From assembly GCF_947499695.1 (NCBI RefSeq), contig NZ_CANMPQ010000001.1, positions 1,302,001 to 1,366,000 of the forward strand: 64,000 nt of DNA, in the 5' to 3' direction. This document shows positions 44,403 to 53,998 of this stretch, piece after piece. The notes beneath the pieces are model-generated. The model did no database searches. It saw only the letters and a program-made list of their open reading frames with translations, and had not been told where the DNA came from. The stretch's first letter is position 1. Each line of letters begins with the position of its first letter. Made by a program: the position numbers and the translations under genes. The stretch comes from an uncultured Allomuricauda sp. (GTDB lineage Bacteria; Bacteroidota; Bacteroidia; Flavobacteriales; Flavobacteriaceae).

Positions 44403-44486
44403 ATGAGTACTTTTTTTACTGTTTTACTTTTATTACTCGCTCTAAATCTTTGCTTGCTTTTAGTAAGTGTAAATAGATCAAAATAA
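44403..44486 (+). CDS. Micro-protein 2, 27-residue hydrophobic peptide (paralogue of micro-protein 1)
   Basis: ATG at 44403, stop TAA at 44484-44486. It starts MSTFFTVLLLLL and ends VSVNRSK, with a hydrophobic core of about 18 residues and a C-terminal basic tail, matching micro-protein 1 in length, order and most residues. A strong terminator follows 2 nt after the stop codon. The adjacent duplicate suggests tandem duplication and later divergence. Between the two ORFs are short inverted repeats (ATTGT-AG-ACAAT at 44328-44339), of unknown meaning. Confidence 0.62.
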   Translation: MSTFFTVLLLLLALNLCLLLVSVNRSK

Positions 44487-44488
44487 AA

Positions 44489-44518
44489 AGCCCCTCTTAA
44501 AGGGGCTTTCTTTTTTTC
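44489..44518 (+). terminator. Terminator after the micro-ORFs (possibly bidirectional)
   Basis: 9-bp stem AAAGCCCCT / AGGGGCTTT with a 5-nt loop, then C and seven T. In the other orientation it may also terminate the peptidyl-prolyl isomerase gene, whose stop is at 44537. Confidence 0.92.
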
Positions 44519-44536
44519 AAAAATGGATGAAATAAT

Positions 44537-45469
44537 TTATTTCACATCCATTAGTTCAACATCAAAAACCAAAGTTGCATCTGGAGGAATAACTCCACCG
44601 GCGCCGGCGCTTCCATAAGCCAAATCAGATGGAATTACAAAGCGTGCCTTATCACCAACTTTTAGCAACCCTATACCTTCATCCCAACCCGGGATTACTT
44701 GACCAATACCCAAAGTAAAATCAATGGGTTGATTTCTACTATAGGATGAATCAAAAACTTGTCCATTGGTCAAACTGCCTTCGTAATGCACGGAAACGGT
44801 TTTCCCTTTTTCTGCTTTAGCACCACTCCCATGTTGTATCATTTTATATTTGAGACCACTTTCTGTTGTATCAAAGCCTGCTGCCAATTTCTCCATTTCA
44901 GCCTCTGCCTTTGCTTTGGCCTCTGCAATTCTTTTTTCGCGGGCTCCTTCAAAAGTTCTGAAAGCTTCAACGGCATTCCAAGTCTGCGCATCATCACCTA
45001 CCCTTACAATTTCTAAACTATCTACAGCGTCGCCCTGTGCAATAGCGTCCACAACTTCCTGCCCGTGTTCTACATGACCAAAGACGGTGTGTTTATTGTC
45101 CAACCAGGGAGTAGCTACGTGAGTAATGAAAAATTGGCTTCCGTTTGTTCCAGGACCTGCATTAGCCATAGAAAGTACACCTGGGCCTTCATGCGTTAAT
45201 TCTGGGTGAAATTCATCATCAAATTTATATCCTGGATCTCCAGTTCCCGTACCTTGGGGACATCCACCCTGAATCATAAAATCAGGAATTACCCTATGGA
45301 ATTTAAGTCCATCATAATATGGGTTTCCTTGTGGTTTGGCTGTATTTTCTAAATTCCCTTCGGCCAAGGCCACAAAATTTCCCACGGTGCCAGGTGTTTT
45401 ATCATGGGTTAATTTCACCAATATCTCCCCTTTTGTTGTATTGAATTTTGCGTAGATTCCGTCTTGCAT
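44537..45469 (-). CDS. Peptidyl-prolyl isomerase, cyclophilin-FKBP fusion
   Basis: A 310-residue cytoplasmic protein without signal peptide. Residues 1-160 are a cyclophilin with [14 protein letters not shown] (active-site Arg59) and [19 protein letters not shown]; 165-205 are a helical charged linker ([22 protein letters not shown]); 222-309 are an FKBP domain ([61 protein letters not shown]). Both domains keep the residues expected for activity. Two isomerase folds joined in one chain are unusual but known in some Bacteroidota. A -7 box lies at 45499-45506. Confidence 0.94.
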   Translation of the reverse strand: MQDGIYAKFNTTKGEILVKLTHDKTPGTVGNFVALAEGNLENTAKPQGNPYYDGLKFHRVIPDFMIQGGCPQGTGTGDPGYKFDDEFHPELTHEGPGVLSMANAGPGTNGSQFFITHVATPWLDNKHTVFGHVEHGQEVVDAIAQGDAVDSLEIVRVGDDAQTWNAVEAFRTFEGAREKRIAEAKAKAEAEMEKLAAGFDTTESGLKYKMIQHGSGAKAEKGKTVSVHYEGSLTNGQVFDSSYSRNQPIDFTLGIGQVIPGWDEGIGLLKVGDKARFVIPSDLAYGSAGAGGVIPPDATLVFDVELMDVK

Positions 45470-45498
45470 GGTATCTGTATAATTAAAATTTTAGGCCG

Positions 45499-45506
45499 CA
45501 AAGATA
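45499..45506 (-). promoter_or_regulatory. Putative cyclophilin-FKBP -7 element (TATCTTTG)
   Basis: Exact TAnnTTTG on the minus strand, 29 nt before the start codon; TTG at 45532-45534 is a possible but rather distant -33 box. Confidence 0.42.
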
Positions 45507-45594
45507 GCGGTTTTAATTGGTTGAACTTGACCAACATGCCATTCTAATTTGTCAGTCACTATCTAACCGTCTATAATCGCCGATTTCTGTGGAA

Positions 45595-48402
45595 TTAGTT
45601 ATTCACTTTCTTTATTAAACAAATCCAATCTTGCGGAATTGAATTATCGTCCTTTGAAGGTGGGTTACCCAATCGCGACACTTGTCCTCCATTAATTTTC
45701 TCAATAGACCCCGTTTGCAAAGCACCTCCATTTAACGGATTGTACCATTTCACTATAAAATCGCCTTGAACATTGGTCAAATCAATCGTGTTACGACTTG
45801 ATCTAGGTAAGTAAATTGCATAAATCTCTCCAGTCTTTCTAAGGCAATATGCATCTTTAGAGTTGATCAATTTATGTTCTGGTTCCATTTCCCAGTAAGG
45901 CAGATTCTCTTCAAAAAAGATTATTGCATTATTAGTTAACTCCCAAAGACGATCTCTTTGCCGCCAATCCTCGGAAGTCAAGTCATTATGTGGATGTTTA
46001 GCTCCAAAATACCATTCAACTCCCGCCCCTCCAGACAACATGGTTCCCCAAAGTGCGTATTGCCGAAGGGTATTGTGGTTTGTATCTTGGACGTCGGGCA
46101 ATGCAGCCGTATGCCACATTCCAATTTCATCCATTGTAATCAACCATTCATGTCCGGATTCTTTGGCCTTGGACCTCCAAGTTTCCACAACTTCAGCTGC
46201 CATTTCCCTTTTTTCTTGTTGAAGGGATAGTCCATCCAAATATGGGTATCCGATTATCGAATCCAAAATTGAACTTCGCAAGGGATCATGGGAATGTGTA
46301 TGCAACAATACTGGGTGATTATTGGGGTCCGTTTCTTTTAGAAATTTTGCCATGGCTTTTCGTTGAGCATCGTTCTGACCAACCGGAGACCATGAAGCCG
46401 GTCCGTTTTCTTCACCCAAATTCCAGTTTAATGCCAAATGATGTCCAAAACGAGCTATCATTTCCCTGAAGTATAGTTGCCGCATTGGTCCTGTGTCACC
46501 ATCGTCCAACATGGTTTCATTTTCTGTTTCTTGCAATACAAAATGAAGTAATATCCCTTTGGACTGCATATGCCGAAAAACGATTTCCCATTGTTCCAAT
46601 TTACTTACATCAAAACGCGTAACATCATCTGGATTCGAATAAGGCCAAACGTCCTTTCCGTCACCTAGTATATTCATTGTCAGGAAGTAGGAAGAATTCA
46701 TACCCTTTGAAGCTAAATAGTTTACTGCTCCAATCAACGATTTACCTTTTCCGTTTTTCCAACTGGGATCACCCGTTTTCCAATCTTTTAAATGAGGTTT
46801 GTAGGCATGTAATTCCATAGTGGTACTTGCTTCACCATCATTATTTGAGGCCTGAATACGATAAGTGTCGTCAAAGTCTTTGTACCCCAACAAATTCTCT
46901 GGACTATTGGCTCCACCCTTAATCCAATACTTGTCAGAGCCCTTGAATTTGTAATACCCCTTATATGCTTCAAGTCTTCCATAGGCTCGAAAATCAGTTC
47001 CCTCTTTATCTGATTCGGCTACAACGAATTTTCCGTTGGCATTTGATATTGAAGTGACCTTCCCGTTGATTGAAGCCGCTTTAAGTGCAAGACTATCTCC
47101 ATATTGCAATTCAGCGGAATAGGTCCATTCACCAATGTGTTCTGGAGTAAATCTTACTTTCCAGATATTTCCTGCTTTGGCGCTTGTTTGGGCAGCGTTC
47201 CCATCAGCAGCATAAAAACCTCTAATAGTATATTCTTTTTCAGCATGTTTAAAAATAACGGCTAAGCGATAATTCAAAAAGGGATTATTTTGATCAGTCT
47301 CGGAAGTCGCAGGTCCCTCGAAAGCAATCTCGACTGTATGCCATTGTTTATGAACTAAAGTCTTGTCTACGCTCTTACTTTTATTCGCCGTGTCTCCTTT
47401 GGGTAATTTCAAGCGTTCTATGGTTGTAAGTTCTGGACCTCCACCGCGATTGCCGCTTCCGGAAGCGATGTAGACGTAGTCTCCGACTATTCCATAGCCT
47501 GAACCATGCCGCCCTTCTATCATAGATGGCCATTTTTGCCAAGTTCCAGTTTTACTATTAAATGCTTCCACTTCATTATGTGCAACTTCGTGTGCCAAAC
47601 TCTCACCTCCACCTATTATAATTTCATTATTCCATACAAAAGCAGCATTTCCTGCTCGTTGGGTTGGTATTTCCAAATTGTTAGTTACTGGCATCCATGT
47701 ACCACTAGCGAAATCATAAACATTCCCATGATTGCTGGTCAGCGCCATATCTTGATTTGTAATCGTTGAAGTACGTCTGCCTGCAAAAACAAATAATTGA
47801 TTGTTACATACCATTGCTTGAAAGTGATCTCGGGCATCAGGAGCGTTAGGTAGTACCTTCCAATCCCCTGTTTTTGGATCATATTCGTCCAACCATGGTT
47901 GGTAACCGTTCATATGCCCTTTGGTGATACCTCCAACCAAATAGATTTTATCGTTGTAATAAACAACTCCTGCGCCACCTCGTCGTCTGTTTTCTGGAAT
48001 GGTGTGCCCGAATTCGTAGAGGTCTTCTTTGGGATAGTATTTTATTACTCTATCTAGTGGTTTTTCATTTGGCCATTTTCCCGTCATGGCACCAATCAAA
48101 TAAATGGTGTCCTCTACAACCACAGGTTGAAAATGGTGCAATTCGATGGGAGTTGCTGATTTTTGAGTCCAAGTATTTGTTTTTGTATCAAAAAAATCTG
48201 TTGGATTGATTCTTCTACCTCCCATTAAAATGAGTTTGTCCTTATAAGCTACAAATCCAGCTTCATGGCGTGCTGTAGGAACTCCATTAGCTTCAACCGT
48301 CTCCCATTTCCAATTTGAAGGGATTTTGGTGTTGCAAGCGAATAGCAATACGCTGCTTACCACAAGCATCTTGATTCTTAATAATGGAAACCCATTTTTC
48401 AT
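45595..48402 (-). CDS. Kelch-repeat and DUF5060 glycoside-hydrolase-like lipoprotein
   Basis: A lipoprotein of about 935 residues (start chosen at 48402; lipobox VSSVLLFACN). Residues about 25-345 are Kelch repeats making a beta-propeller (LILMGGRR, IYLIGAMTGK, IYLVGGITKGH, QLFVFAGRR). Then DUF5060 (about 350-450: WHTVEIAFEGPATSE...RFTPEHIGEWTYSAEL), and a TIM-barrel glycosidase-like domain (YWIKGGANSPENLLGYKDFDDTY, HLALNWNLGEENGPASW with the Glu pair, SGHEWLITMDEIGMWH). A C-terminal DUF4038-associated collagen-binding-like domain completes it. Probably degrades a plant or algal polysaccharide at the surface; the Kelch fusion is not typical for DUF5060 proteins. Confidence 0.82.
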   Translation of the reverse strand: MKNGFPLLRIKMLVVSSVLLFACNTKIPSNWKWETVEANGVPTARHEAGFVAYKDKLILMGGRRINPTDFFDTKTNTWTQKSATPIELHHFQPVVVEDTIYLIGAMTGKWPNEKPLDRVIKYYPKEDLYEFGHTIPENRRRGGAGVVYYNDKIYLVGGITKGHMNGYQPWLDEYDPKTGDWKVLPNAPDARDHFQAMVCNNQLFVFAGRRTSTITNQDMALTSNHGNVYDFASGTWMPVTNNLEIPTQRAGNAAFVWNNEIIIGGGESLAHEVAHNEVEAFNSKTGTWQKWPSMIEGRHGSGYGIVGDYVYIASGSGNRGGGPELTTIERLKLPKGDTANKSKSVDKTLVHKQWHTVEIAFEGPATSETDQNNPFLNYRLAVIFKHAEKEYTIRGFYAADGNAAQTSAKAGNIWKVRFTPEHIGEWTYSAELQYGDSLALKAASINGKVTSISNANGKFVVAESDKEGTDFRAYGRLEAYKGYYKFKGSDKYWIKGGANSPENLLGYKDFDDTYRIQASNNDGEASTTMELHAYKPHLKDWKTGDPSWKNGKGKSLIGAVNYLASKGMNSSYFLTMNILGDGKDVWPYSNPDDVTRFDVSKLEQWEIVFRHMQSKGILLHFVLQETENETMLDDGDTGPMRQLYFREMIARFGHHLALNWNLGEENGPASWSPVGQNDAQRKAMAKFLKETDPNNHPVLLHTHSHDPLRSSILDSIIGYPYLDGLSLQQEKREMAAEVVETWRSKAKESGHEWLITMDEIGMWHTAALPDVQDTNHNTLRQYALWGTMLSGGAGVEWYFGAKHPHNDLTSEDWRQRDRLWELTNNAIIFFEENLPYWEMEPEHKLINSKDAYCLRKTGEIYAIYLPRSSRNTIDLTNVQGDFIVKWYNPLNGGALQTGSIEKINGGQVSRLGNPPSKDDNSIPQDWICLIKKVNN

Positions 48403-48673
48403 TTTTACTATTTTTTGATTACTCATATTGATCATTTACTTGAAACAATGGATATCAATTCCTTGTTTTCTTCAATGCTTGATAAATTTAGGCAATGATA
48501 TTTTTTTGCAACTCAAAATTGTCAAATTGTCAAAATAATATTTGTATTAGGGAATTCCCCAATCGTGATTTCATATATTTCATAAATGATTTGGGGCAGT
48601 AAGAGTGCTGATTACATCGAAACTGCCATTTACATTTAACCTCCATCAGCAGTGTCTACAGCAAAAAAGTAAA

Positions 48674-49714
48674 ATGAAAGCAATAGTTTTTGAAGAGTTT
48701 CAAGGTGTTCTTACACTTAAAGACGTTCCAGAACCTACTCCCAGCGACGATGGAGTTGTCATAAAAGTCAACGCAACCGGACTTTGTCGAAGTGATTGGC
48801 ATGGTTGGATGGGGCACGATCCTGATATTAAATTGCCGCATGTTCCTGGCCATGAGCTAGCTGGAACGATTGCCGCAATTGGAAAAAGTGTACAAAATGT
48901 TAGCATTGGTGATAGGGTGACCGTTCCTTTTGTATGTGGCTGCGGAAGCTGTGGCCAATGCAGGTCGGGCAACCATCAAGTATGTGATAACCAAACACAA
49001 CCAGGCTTTACGCATTGGGGTTCTTTTGCGGAATATGTGGCCATTGAAAACGCAGACATAAACGTCGTGAAAATCCCAGATGAAATTTCCCATATTGAGG
49101 CTTCAATTTTAGGGTGTCGTTTTATTACTTCATATCGGGCTGTTGTAGATCAGGGAAAAATTAAAAGTGGACAGTATGTGGTTGTTCATGGCTGCGGAGG
49201 TGTGGGGCTTTCCACCATTATGATTGCAAATGCTAAAGGAGCTCAGGTGATTGCCGTGGACATCCATGATGACACATTGGATTTCGCTCGCGAAATGGGT
49301 GCCGTATCAACCATAAATGCATCCAAAACTCCAGACCTTGTATCCGAAGTCAAAGCACTGACCCACGGAGGCGCACATATTTCATTGGATGCCCTTGGAA
49401 GTCAGACCACTTGCTTCAATTCTATTGCCAATTTAAGAAAACGAGGAAAACATATTCAGGTAGGTCTAATGACCGGAAGTCATCAACATCCAAAAGTCCC
49501 TATGGGCTTGGTTCTCGCCAACGAGCTGGAAATTATAGGAAGTCACGGAATGCAAGCCCATAGATATCCAGAACTTTTAGAACTTATTCGCATTGGTAAA
49601 CTCAACCCAATAAAACTTATCGATCGGACCATCTCTTTGGAAGAAGTTTCAGTAGCATTGCCACAAATGGACAAATTTGAAAATAAAGGAGTAACAGTTA
49701 TTGACACATTTTAA
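48674..49714 (+). CDS. Zinc-dependent alcohol dehydrogenase (medium-chain)
   Basis: A 346-residue MDR alcohol dehydrogenase. The ATG at 48674 gives the standard [11 protein letters not shown] opening. The catalytic zinc ligands are in [11 protein letters not shown] and [11 protein letters not shown], the structural zinc site is [20 protein letters not shown], and the NAD-binding Rossmann motif is [21 protein letters not shown]. The [22 protein letters not shown] tail matches. Substrate is an unidentified alcohol or aldehyde. An NTF2-like gene follows after 20 nt. Confidence 0.93.
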   Translation: MKAIVFEEFQGVLTLKDVPEPTPSDDGVVIKVNATGLCRSDWHGWMGHDPDIKLPHVPGHELAGTIAAIGKSVQNVSIGDRVTVPFVCGCGSCGQCRSGNHQVCDNQTQPGFTHWGSFAEYVAIENADINVVKIPDEISHIEASILGCRFITSYRAVVDQGKIKSGQYVVVHGCGGVGLSTIMIANAKGAQVIAVDIHDDTLDFAREMGAVSTINASKTPDLVSEVKALTHGGAHISLDALGSQTTCFNSIANLRKRGKHIQVGLMTGSHQHPKVPMGLVLANELEIIGSHGMQAHRYPELLELIRIGKLNPIKLIDRTISLEEVSVALPQMDKFENKGVTVIDTF

Positions 49715-49734
49715 ACCAAAATCAACTATAACTA

Positions 49735-50112
49735 ATGGACTTGCAAAGAAACAAGGAAAACGCAATAGCATTTTATAAAATGGCCTATGAAGGAAACCCG
49801 AAAAAGGCTGTGCAGCTATATATCGGAAAAGAATACATTCAGCATAATCCTGATGTTGCCGATGGCACACAAGGATTTATCAGCTATTTTGAGCGAATGC
49901 AGAAAGAATATCCCAACAAAGACATTGAATTTGTAAGATGTATAGCCGAAGGTAATTTAGTAGCGCTCCATACACACCAAACTTGGCCTGGAAACGACCA
50001 ATATGTTACCATGGATTTTTTTCGATTTGATGAAACAGGAAAAATCCGTGAGCATTGGGATGCTATTCAACAGATTCCAAAGAAATCTGCAAACCCAAAC
50101 ACCATGTACTGA
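49735..50112 (+). CDS. NTF2/SnoaL-like protein
   Basis: A 125-residue protein of the cystatin-like NTF2/SnoaL fold: NKENAIAFYKMAYEGNPKKAVQLYIGKEYIQHNPDVADGTQGFISYFERM, with VALHTHQTWPGNDQYVTMDFFRFDETGKIREHWDAIQQIP. Such folds include polyketide cyclases, isomerases and non-catalytic binders. It follows the alcohol dehydrogenase in probable co-transcription. Confidence 0.8.
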   Translation: MDLQRNKENAIAFYKMAYEGNPKKAVQLYIGKEYIQHNPDVADGTQGFISYFERMQKEYPNKDIEFVRCIAEGNLVALHTHQTWPGNDQYVTMDFFRFDETGKIREHWDAIQQIPKKSANPNTMY

Positions 50113-50192
50113 AGATTCTTCTTCATATCTTTTAAATTGTTAAAGTTTCAACCAAGTTTTATATATTGAAAGTCCAACCTAACTTTCAACAT

Positions 50193-50810
50193 ATGAATAA
50201 GCTAATCACCCTGATACTTATTACACTGAGCATCTCTGCCTGCTCAAACGATCAAGAAACCGCAGAGATAGACGAAAATATAGGTATTCTGTTTATTGGA
50301 AATAGCCTTACCTATTTCAACGACCTGCCTGTTCTTGTAAGGGAAAGAGTCCAAGCTCAGGGAAAAGAAGTGACAGTTAGAATGGTGGCTTATCCTAACT
50401 ACGCGATAGTGGACCACTGGGCTGATGGAGAGGTTCAACAACTCATTTCGAGCCAAGATTATGACTATGTAATTATACAACAAGGTCCATCATCTCAAAG
50501 TGATGGAAGGCAAATGCTTATCGAATCCGGAAAACTATATAGCGACTTATGCGAACAAAACAATGCCAAGCTGTGTTATTTTATGGTTTGGCCATCAATC
50601 AACAACTATAGCACTTTTGACGGTGTTATTAAAAATTATACGGATGCAGCGGCAATGAACAATGCAATCTTACTTCCCGTAGGTGAAATTTGGAAAGCAT
50701 ATATTGACAATACAAACAATTACGAATACTATGGCCCAGACGGATTTCATCCCTCAGAGAAGGGAAGCGAAGTAGCTGCGGACATTATTGTTGAGCGATT
50801 GTTTAACTAA
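50193..50810 (+). CDS. SGNH/GDSL hydrolase lipoprotein
   Basis: About 205 residues; ATG 50193 gives MNKLITLILITLSISACSN, with lipobox cysteine. Block I IGNSLTYFNDLP (nucleophile Ser), YVIIQQGPSSQSDGR, and block V DGFHPSEKGSEVAADI (Asp-His pair) show an SGNH esterase/lipase or acetylxylan-esterase-like fold. The substrate is unknown. No terminator seen; a convergent M28 peptidase gene lies 20 nt away. Confidence 0.88.
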   Translation: MNKLITLILITLSISACSNDQETAEIDENIGILFIGNSLTYFNDLPVLVRERVQAQGKEVTVRMVAYPNYAIVDHWADGEVQQLISSQDYDYVIIQQGPSSQSDGRQMLIESGKLYSDLCEQNNAKLCYFMVWPSINNYSTFDGVIKNYTDAAAMNNAILLPVGEIWKAYIDNTNNYEYYGPDGFHPSEKGSEVAADIIVERLFN

Positions 50811-50829
50811 ACTGCCCTTTTTAGCAAGT

Positions 50830-52227
50830 TTATCCCTTAATTTTCTTCGTAGGAATTGTGCCGTATTTGTCTATTAAATAGACTAAACTGGTCATAGTTG
50901 CTGCCCCAAGTTCCAATTCCCGTTTGTTCACATGTTCAAAGGTGTCATTTTCGGCATGGTGATGGTCAAAATATCTTTGCGAATCTGGTCGTAAACCTGC
51001 CAATACCAAATCTTGATCTAGTAGCGGCCTAATATCGGCTCCACTATATCCTTTAACAAACATATGTATCAAATAGGGTTCAAATAAACTCTTCCAGCTC
51101 TGAATCTGTGCCAAGTTTTCATCGGAACAATTGAAAGAAAAGCCTCGAGGTGTAAAACCCCCTGAATCGCTTTCAAGGGCAAAAACATGTTTTTCATTCC
51201 TATTTCGGGCAACCTCTGCGTATTTATTTCCTCCTCTTAACCCATTTTCTTCATTCATGAACAACACAACTCGCAAAGTGCGCTTGGGTCTATATCCTGT
51301 TTCTTTTAATAATCGAAGTACATCCATACTTTGTACACAACCAGCTCCATCATCATGAGAACCATCTCCTAAATCCCAGGAATCCAAATGTCCACCAACG
51401 ACCATTATTTCGTTGGGATAGGTAGACCCTCGAATTTCCCCAATGACATTATAAGATTCAACATCATCAAATTGCTTGCAATTTTGTCGAAAGTAGAATT
51501 TGATGTCTGGATTAAGCTTCAACGTTGTGCTCAATAATTCTGCTCCTTTAGTGCTAATCGCCGCGGCCGGAATCCTATCTGAAACAGGTGTGTCTCCATA
51601 GCTCATCGACCCCGTATGCGGGTAATTATCCAAGCGCAGCGTCATAGAACGCACAATTATGCCGGCAGCACCATATTTGCCTGCTTCTGCCGCCCCAGAA
51701 TACCTTTGGTCCACACAACCCGAGTATGACTCAAAAGTGCTAATAAGTTTGGGGTCCATCGGCCTGTTGTAAAAAACAATTTTCCCCTCAATCTTTTCTC
51801 TTCCTAGTTTTTCAAGGTCTTCAATTCCGCTTACCTCAACAATATTGGTTTTTAATCCTCCATCAGGAGTGGCAACAGATCCCCCAAGAGCACAAATGGG
51901 CACATTAGTGGTAAGCCCCGGTTTAGTTTCAAAATAGGCGAATTCGGGAGTACCTCTTACCCATTTTGGCACCATAACTGGTTGCAGCCAAACTCTATCA
52001 AGACCTAGAGAATCTAATTGACCTTTTGTATAGTCTATGGCCTGCTGCGCCTGAACTGATCCAGAAAGTCGACCTCCAATTTGATTCGAAAGGTGGTTAA
52101 GCCAATCATGGGCCTTACCATTGGTCAGTGCTTGATCATAGATCGCCCTGATTTGTTTTTCATCATCTGATTGTGCTAACAAAGATGTGGATGCCAATAA
52201 AAAGGTGAAAAGTAGGATTGTTCTCAT
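50830..52227 (-). CDS. Exported M28-family metallopeptidase with PA domain
   Basis: A 465-residue exported zinc aminopeptidase (signal MRTILLFTFLLASTSLLAQ). The PA domain region (IEGKIVFYNRPM, AAGIIVRSMTL) is inserted before the peptidase domain, which has VVGGHLDSWDLGDGSHDDGAGC (first zinc His and bridging Asp), FMNEENGLRGGNKYAE (Glu), and DHHHAENDTFEHVN (final His). It probably releases N-terminal amino acids in the periplasm or outside. Its start codon overlaps the stop of the PPK2 gene (ATGA), so the two are translationally coupled. Confidence 0.92.
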   Translation of the reverse strand: MRTILLFTFLLASTSLLAQSDDEKQIRAIYDQALTNGKAHDWLNHLSNQIGGRLSGSVQAQQAIDYTKGQLDSLGLDRVWLQPVMVPKWVRGTPEFAYFETKPGLTTNVPICALGGSVATPDGGLKTNIVEVSGIEDLEKLGREKIEGKIVFYNRPMDPKLISTFESYSGCVDQRYSGAAEAGKYGAAGIIVRSMTLRLDNYPHTGSMSYGDTPVSDRIPAAAISTKGAELLSTTLKLNPDIKFYFRQNCKQFDDVESYNVIGEIRGSTYPNEIMVVGGHLDSWDLGDGSHDDGAGCVQSMDVLRLLKETGYRPKRTLRVVLFMNEENGLRGGNKYAEVARNRNEKHVFALESDSGGFTPRGFSFNCSDENLAQIQSWKSLFEPYLIHMFVKGYSGADIRPLLDQDLVLAGLRPDSQRYFDHHHAENDTFEHVNKRELELGAATMTSLVYLIDKYGTIPTKKIKG

Positions 52228-53108
52228 TCAGATTCTTTTTCCAGTTCTTGTTTATAGTTTTCTAAGTTACTTTTTATTTTATCACTCAACTCGGGTTCCT
52301 CTATATCTTTATATTTTTTTAACGATTCCAGTAGAATTGACGCTACAATTACTCTAGCAGCCTTCTTATTATCTGCTGGAATCACAAACCAAGGAGCGTA
52401 TTCTTTCGACGTTTTATTTATGGCCTCTTGGTAACAATCTTGATAGTCATCCCAAAGCTTTCTTTCCTTGAGGTCTCCTGCAGAAAATTTCCAATTTTTT
52501 TCCTTTAATCTTAGCCTTCTTAACAAACGTTGGCGTTGCTCTTCTTTGGACAAATGCAGGAAAAATTTGAATATTAAGGTGCCGTTTTCGGCTATATGCT
52601 TTTCAAAATCGTTGATTTGGCGGTATCGATGCTCCCAAAAAGTAGCATTGATGTCTTCAACCGAGTCAATTCCAGGGATATTTTCACCGAGAATATATTC
52701 GGGATGCACCTTAGTAACCAGTACATTTTCGTAGTGAGTGCGGTTGAATACACCGAACTTTCCCCTTGCTGGTAAAGCAATATAGTGCCTCCACAGGTAA
52801 TCATGTTTCAATTCCAGTTCGGTTGGAACCTTAAAACTATGTACTTCCACTCCTCTAACATTGAAATCCTTGAAAACCTCTCGAATTAAACTATCCTTTC
52901 CTGAGGTATCCATCCCTTGAAGACATACCAAAACCCCATATTTGCTATGAGCATATAAAATATCCTGAAATTTTCCGAGCTTCTCCCTGATATCCTCCAA
53001 TTCCCTCTTTAATTCCTTGTCCGAAGTTCCAAAATCGGCCAAAGTGGCTTTTTCCGAGAGTTTTATGGCGTTTTTGACCTTATAATCTGCTATATCTACT
53101 TTTTCCAT
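52224..53108 (-). CDS. Polyphosphate kinase 2 family (polyphosphate:nucleotide phosphotransferase)
   Basis: A 294-residue P-loop enzyme that uses polyphosphate to phosphorylate nucleotides. Walker A is CLQGMDTSGKDSLIREVF, followed by DYLWRHYIALPARGKFGVFNRTHYENVLVTKVHPEYIL with the Walker-B-like Asn-Arg-Thr-His patch, and the lid region FFLHLSKEEQRQRLLRRL. The size and PTELELKHDYLWR context resemble class I/III PPK2 of Bacteroidetes, for example the Cytophaga class III enzyme. First gene of a coupled pair with the M28 peptidase; no ppk1 is adjacent. Confidence 0.93.
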   Translation of the reverse strand: MEKVDIADYKVKNAIKLSEKATLADFGTSDKELKRELEDIREKLGKFQDILYAHSKYGVLVCLQGMDTSGKDSLIREVFKDFNVRGVEVHSFKVPTELELKHDYLWRHYIALPARGKFGVFNRTHYENVLVTKVHPEYILGENIPGIDSVEDINATFWEHRYRQINDFEKHIAENGTLIFKFFLHLSKEEQRQRLLRRLRLKEKNWKFSAGDLKERKLWDDYQDCYQEAINKTSKEYAPWFVIPADNKKAARVIVASILLESLKKYKDIEEPELSDKIKSNLENYKQELEKESE

Positions 53109-53286
53109 AGGTCTGAATATAGTTTTTTTTTGTCATTCCTTCAACCATCGCTCAAAAACTACCATTCAACGATCCTTTTTACGTTTCATAGTTTTAGACC
53201 GTTTTTTATCGATTTTTTTAGTCTCTCGCCCAATTCCCAATGTAACTTAGAGTCAATCAAAGACGCAAAGTCCCAAATCTAGCGTT

Positions 53287-53997
53287 ATGAAAACAAGAAA
53301 GATTATCCTACTTATAGTCTTTATAATAGGCGTTCTGAGTCTATTATTGATGGCTTCCTTTACGTATCGAAATGCTTGCGAATATGCCAGTTCCAATATA
53401 GAATATATTAAGGGTGAACTGCAAAGCGCAATAGTTTCCGATGAATTCGAAATGAGTAAATACCATGCTTTCAAAGCTTTGAATGGCATTGAAAAGACTC
53501 GTCTGAACTTTCTGGATTGTGGTTGCTCGGCAGCAATAGAAAGCTTGGAAAAGACTTCTTCATACCTTAAAAGTGCTACTGCCACCAAATCATTTGACGA
53601 TTCTAAGGAATGGTTGCATTTGGCACTGGAAAACACAATTATTGGCATTAAAGTTCTACGAGTTTTTGAGCAGGAAACTTCAAGCGCTTACGGCAATGAT
53701 ATTTTGATATTGAATACCACAGGCGCTGAGGAACATGAAATCGGAACCCTTCTACCTCAAGGGGATTTGAAAAAAATGGTTCACAATTGCCTCTTGGGTT
53801 TCGAATCCTCATTGGACAAAGTAGTAACTGAAGTAGAATGTGAAGAAGCCAACAGATTTATCTCCAAAATCCATGAGGAAGCACAGTCAACTTTGCTTAG
53901 AACGGAGCTTACGACTGCAAAAAAGGAATATCACCATCGCGTAAAGACCATTGCCAAAGAAGCTCTAGATCGTTTGGGCGAATGCCCTGAGGAATAG
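53287..53997 (+). CDS. Exported or membrane-anchored helical protein of unknown function
   Basis: A 236-residue protein with one N-terminal helix (KIILLIVFIIGVLSLLLMASF) that is a signal anchor, then a largely helical, lysine/glutamate-rich domain with four cysteines in the first 140 residues (ACEYASSN, LDCGCSAAIES, VHNCLLGF) and one or two later (ECEEANRF, GECPEE). I do not recognise it. It lies 1 nt from the convergent response-regulator gene and opposite the PPK2 gene across a 178-bp divergent gap. Confidence 0.55.
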   Translation: MKTRKIILLIVFIIGVLSLLLMASFTYRNACEYASSNIEYIKGELQSAIVSDEFEMSKYHAFKALNGIEKTRLNFLDCGCSAAIESLEKTSSYLKSATATKSFDDSKEWLHLALENTIIGIKVLRVFEQETSSAYGNDILILNTTGAEEHEIGTLLPQGDLKKMVHNCLLGFESSLDKVVTEVECEEANRFISKIHEEAQSTLLRTELTTAKKEYHHRVKTIAKEALDRLGECPEE

Positions 53998-53998
53998 G

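Noticed and set aside
48520-48532. TGTCA-AAT-TGTCA direct repeat upstream of the alcohol dehydrogenase
   Set aside because: It resembles the grpE repeat, but no TTGG element lies 11 nt away on either strand, so it is not counted as a third heat-shock site.
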